Source: Pollutimonas bauzanensis | GTDB taxonomy: Bacteria > Pseudomonadota > Gammaproteobacteria > Burkholderiales > Burkholderiaceae_B | Assembly (NCBI RefSeq): GCF_900129885.1 | Contig: NZ_FQXE01000014.1 | Coordinates: forward strand, 1 to 43,070 | Direction: 5' to 3' | DNA length: 43,070 bases | Shown: in pieces, positions 42,427-43,070 of the stretch | Position numbering within the stretch: position 1 is the stretch's first letter | Layout of the letters: each line of letters opens with the position of its first letter | Position numbers and translations under genes: made by a program | Notes under the pieces: model-generated | Databases searched by the model: none | Seen by the model: the letters and a program-made list of their open reading frames with translations, nothing else | Told to the model about the DNA's origin: nothing

Positions 42427-42756
42427 TTGGCATATGCATAATTTGGATGTACCGTTGCTGAATGAGCCTTTCATGGGCGGACCGTTGGAAGCTGCACCAT
42501 TGAAGCCTGCCATCGGCCCAACGACACCGTTGGCCAGACCTGCCCCGATGCCCAAGCGGGCCGGCTGGCGGCCCGCGCCGGGCGAGCGCACAAGCTCTTT
42601 CGCCAGCCGTAACCATTACGCAAGAATGCCAAGCACCCAGCCCGTCCCGGCAGAGATACAAAACCTGGGATGCAGCCCAGCGGCGTGTCAAGAAGATCAA
42701 CCACACAAAGAGGCAGCAACCGAAACCTCCATTGCAAACAACCATCGAATGAAAGA
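42427..42756. other. Gene-poor spacer between the repeat array and the livM terminator
   Basis: No gene is supported here. A plus-strand frame from ATG 42434 gives about 108 codons (MHNLDVPLLNEPFMGG and a Pro-rich middle), but it has no ribosome site, no recognisable family and its stop touches the terminator of the opposite gene. I treat it as unproven. The 120 bp between the GntR stop (42103) and the repeat array also hold nothing I can name. Confidence 0.45.
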
Positions 42757-42791
42757 ATAAAAAAGGGGCGCCGTTTTCGCAGCGCCCTTTT
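42757..42791 (-). terminator. Rho-independent terminator of the livM-type gene
   Basis: On the minus strand GGGCGC (42787-42782) pairs with GCGCCC (42771-42766), with further A-T pairing, followed by a TTTTTT run. It lies about 35 nt after the permease stop. On the plus strand AAAA before and TTTT after the stem make it potentially bidirectional. Confidence 0.85.
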
Positions 42792-42824
42792 GAGTAGCGG
42801 CCTGGAAACCAGGCCGCCTGGCGG

Positions 42825-43070
42825 CTACGCCTTCTTGCTTTTGAAGCGATAGATCAACTCCCCCACGATGCCGCGGCGGAAAGCCATCACGCAGATGATG
42901 AAGATCAGCCCGATCACGATCGTGACCGACTCCCCCAGCACCTGGAACCACTGCACCCCGGTCGCATTGCTCAGGAAGCGCCCGAACTCGCCCACCTTGT
43001 TCTCCAGCATCACCACGATAAAAGCCCCCAGCACCGGGCCGGTAAAAGTGCCCAGCCCGCCGATGAGCGT
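42825..43070 (-). CDS. livM: Branched-chain amino acid ABC transporter permease LivM-type (C-terminal part, cut by window edge)
   Basis: The last 81 codons of a LivM-type permease are in the window, and the rest lies to the right. Translation begins TLIGGLGTFTGPVLGAFIVV, the hallmark IGGLGTxxGPVLGA loop of LivM/LivH permeases. A final membrane segment follows (VTIVIGLIFIICVMAF), and the tail FRRGIVGELIYRFKSKKA is basic and cytoplasmic. The family imports leucine, isoleucine, valine or related compounds. The gene is followed by a strong terminator, so it is the last gene of its operon. Confidence 0.88.
   Translation of the reverse strand, partial: TLIGGLGTFTGPVLGAFIVVMLENKVGEFGRFLSNATGVQWFQVLGESVTIVIGLIFIICVMAFRRGIVGELIYRFKSKKA

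Noticed and set aside
42434-42760. Plus-strand ORF of about 108 codons after the repeat array
   Set aside because: It has no ribosome site, no family, a Pro-rich random-looking content, and its stop falls in the terminator of the opposite gene.

Overview
The window looks like a chromosomal segment of a GC-rich betaproteobacterium, most likely of the family Alcaligenaceae (Bordetella/Achromobacter/Pusillimonas relatives). The evidence is the set of housekeeping genes (mutS, roxA, cysJIG, bamC, dapA, tRNA-His), two orphan Bug-type periplasmic receptors of the tripartite tricarboxylate (TTT) family, a malonyl-CoA synthetase/decarboxylase operon, and many small catabolic operons with GntR or LysR regulators. 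The family placement comes from recognised gene content, not from a search.

Layout. 1-1.5 kb: the edge of a Tn3-family element, with most of a res site, a Tn21-like resolvase gene and a MazEF toxin-antitoxin pair with its own promoter and operators. No transposase gene is visible. 1.9-14.3 kb: core genes. mutS and roxA overlap. cysJ-cysI-cysG follow as a sulfite reduction and siroheme unit, and cysG runs tail-to-tail into bamC. On the minus strand come bamC, dapA, an M50 membrane protease and yciO. 14.3-20.35 kb: a block that reads as more AT-rich and is probably acquired. It holds a VapBC-type toxin-antitoxin pair and an uncharacterised catabolic operon (enolase-superfamily protein, amidohydrolase-2, SCP2-like protein, alpha/beta hydrolase, Bug receptor) with a divergent FadR/GntR regulator. 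20.5-23.2 kb: a secreted Pro/Ser/Gly-rich protein, tRNA-His, a small Trp-rich protein and a cardiolipin synthase.

23.2-28.7 kb: a malonate utilisation operon read leftward: GntR regulator, malonyl-CoA decarboxylase, crotonase-like protein, malonyl-CoA synthetase, Bug receptor. Malonate would be bound in the periplasm, activated to malonyl-CoA and decarboxylated to acetyl-CoA. 28.9-34.8 kb: accessory metabolic genes. These are a Cys/Met-type PLP enzyme overlapping a hydroxypyruvate-isomerase-like gene, a 3'-end relic of an acyl-CoA dehydrogenase, dienelactone hydrolase, aldo/keto reductase, and an MFS exporter divergent from a LysR regulator.

34.9-42.1 kb: the most interesting block. Seven tightly packed minus-strand genes encode a periplasmic binding protein, ATPase, two permeases, LeuC-like and LeuD-like hydro-lyase subunits and an isocitrate-lyase/PEP-mutase-family lyase. 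A GntR regulator lies divergently. No leuA or leuB is present, and LeuCD plus a lyase resembles the dimethylmalate dehydratase/lyase logic of anaerobic nicotinate breakdown. I infer an import-and-cleavage route for a substituted malate-type acid. 42.1-42.8 kb is a gene-poor spacer with a degenerate tandem repeat array of about 36-37 bp units. The window ends inside a livM-type permease gene on the minus strand.
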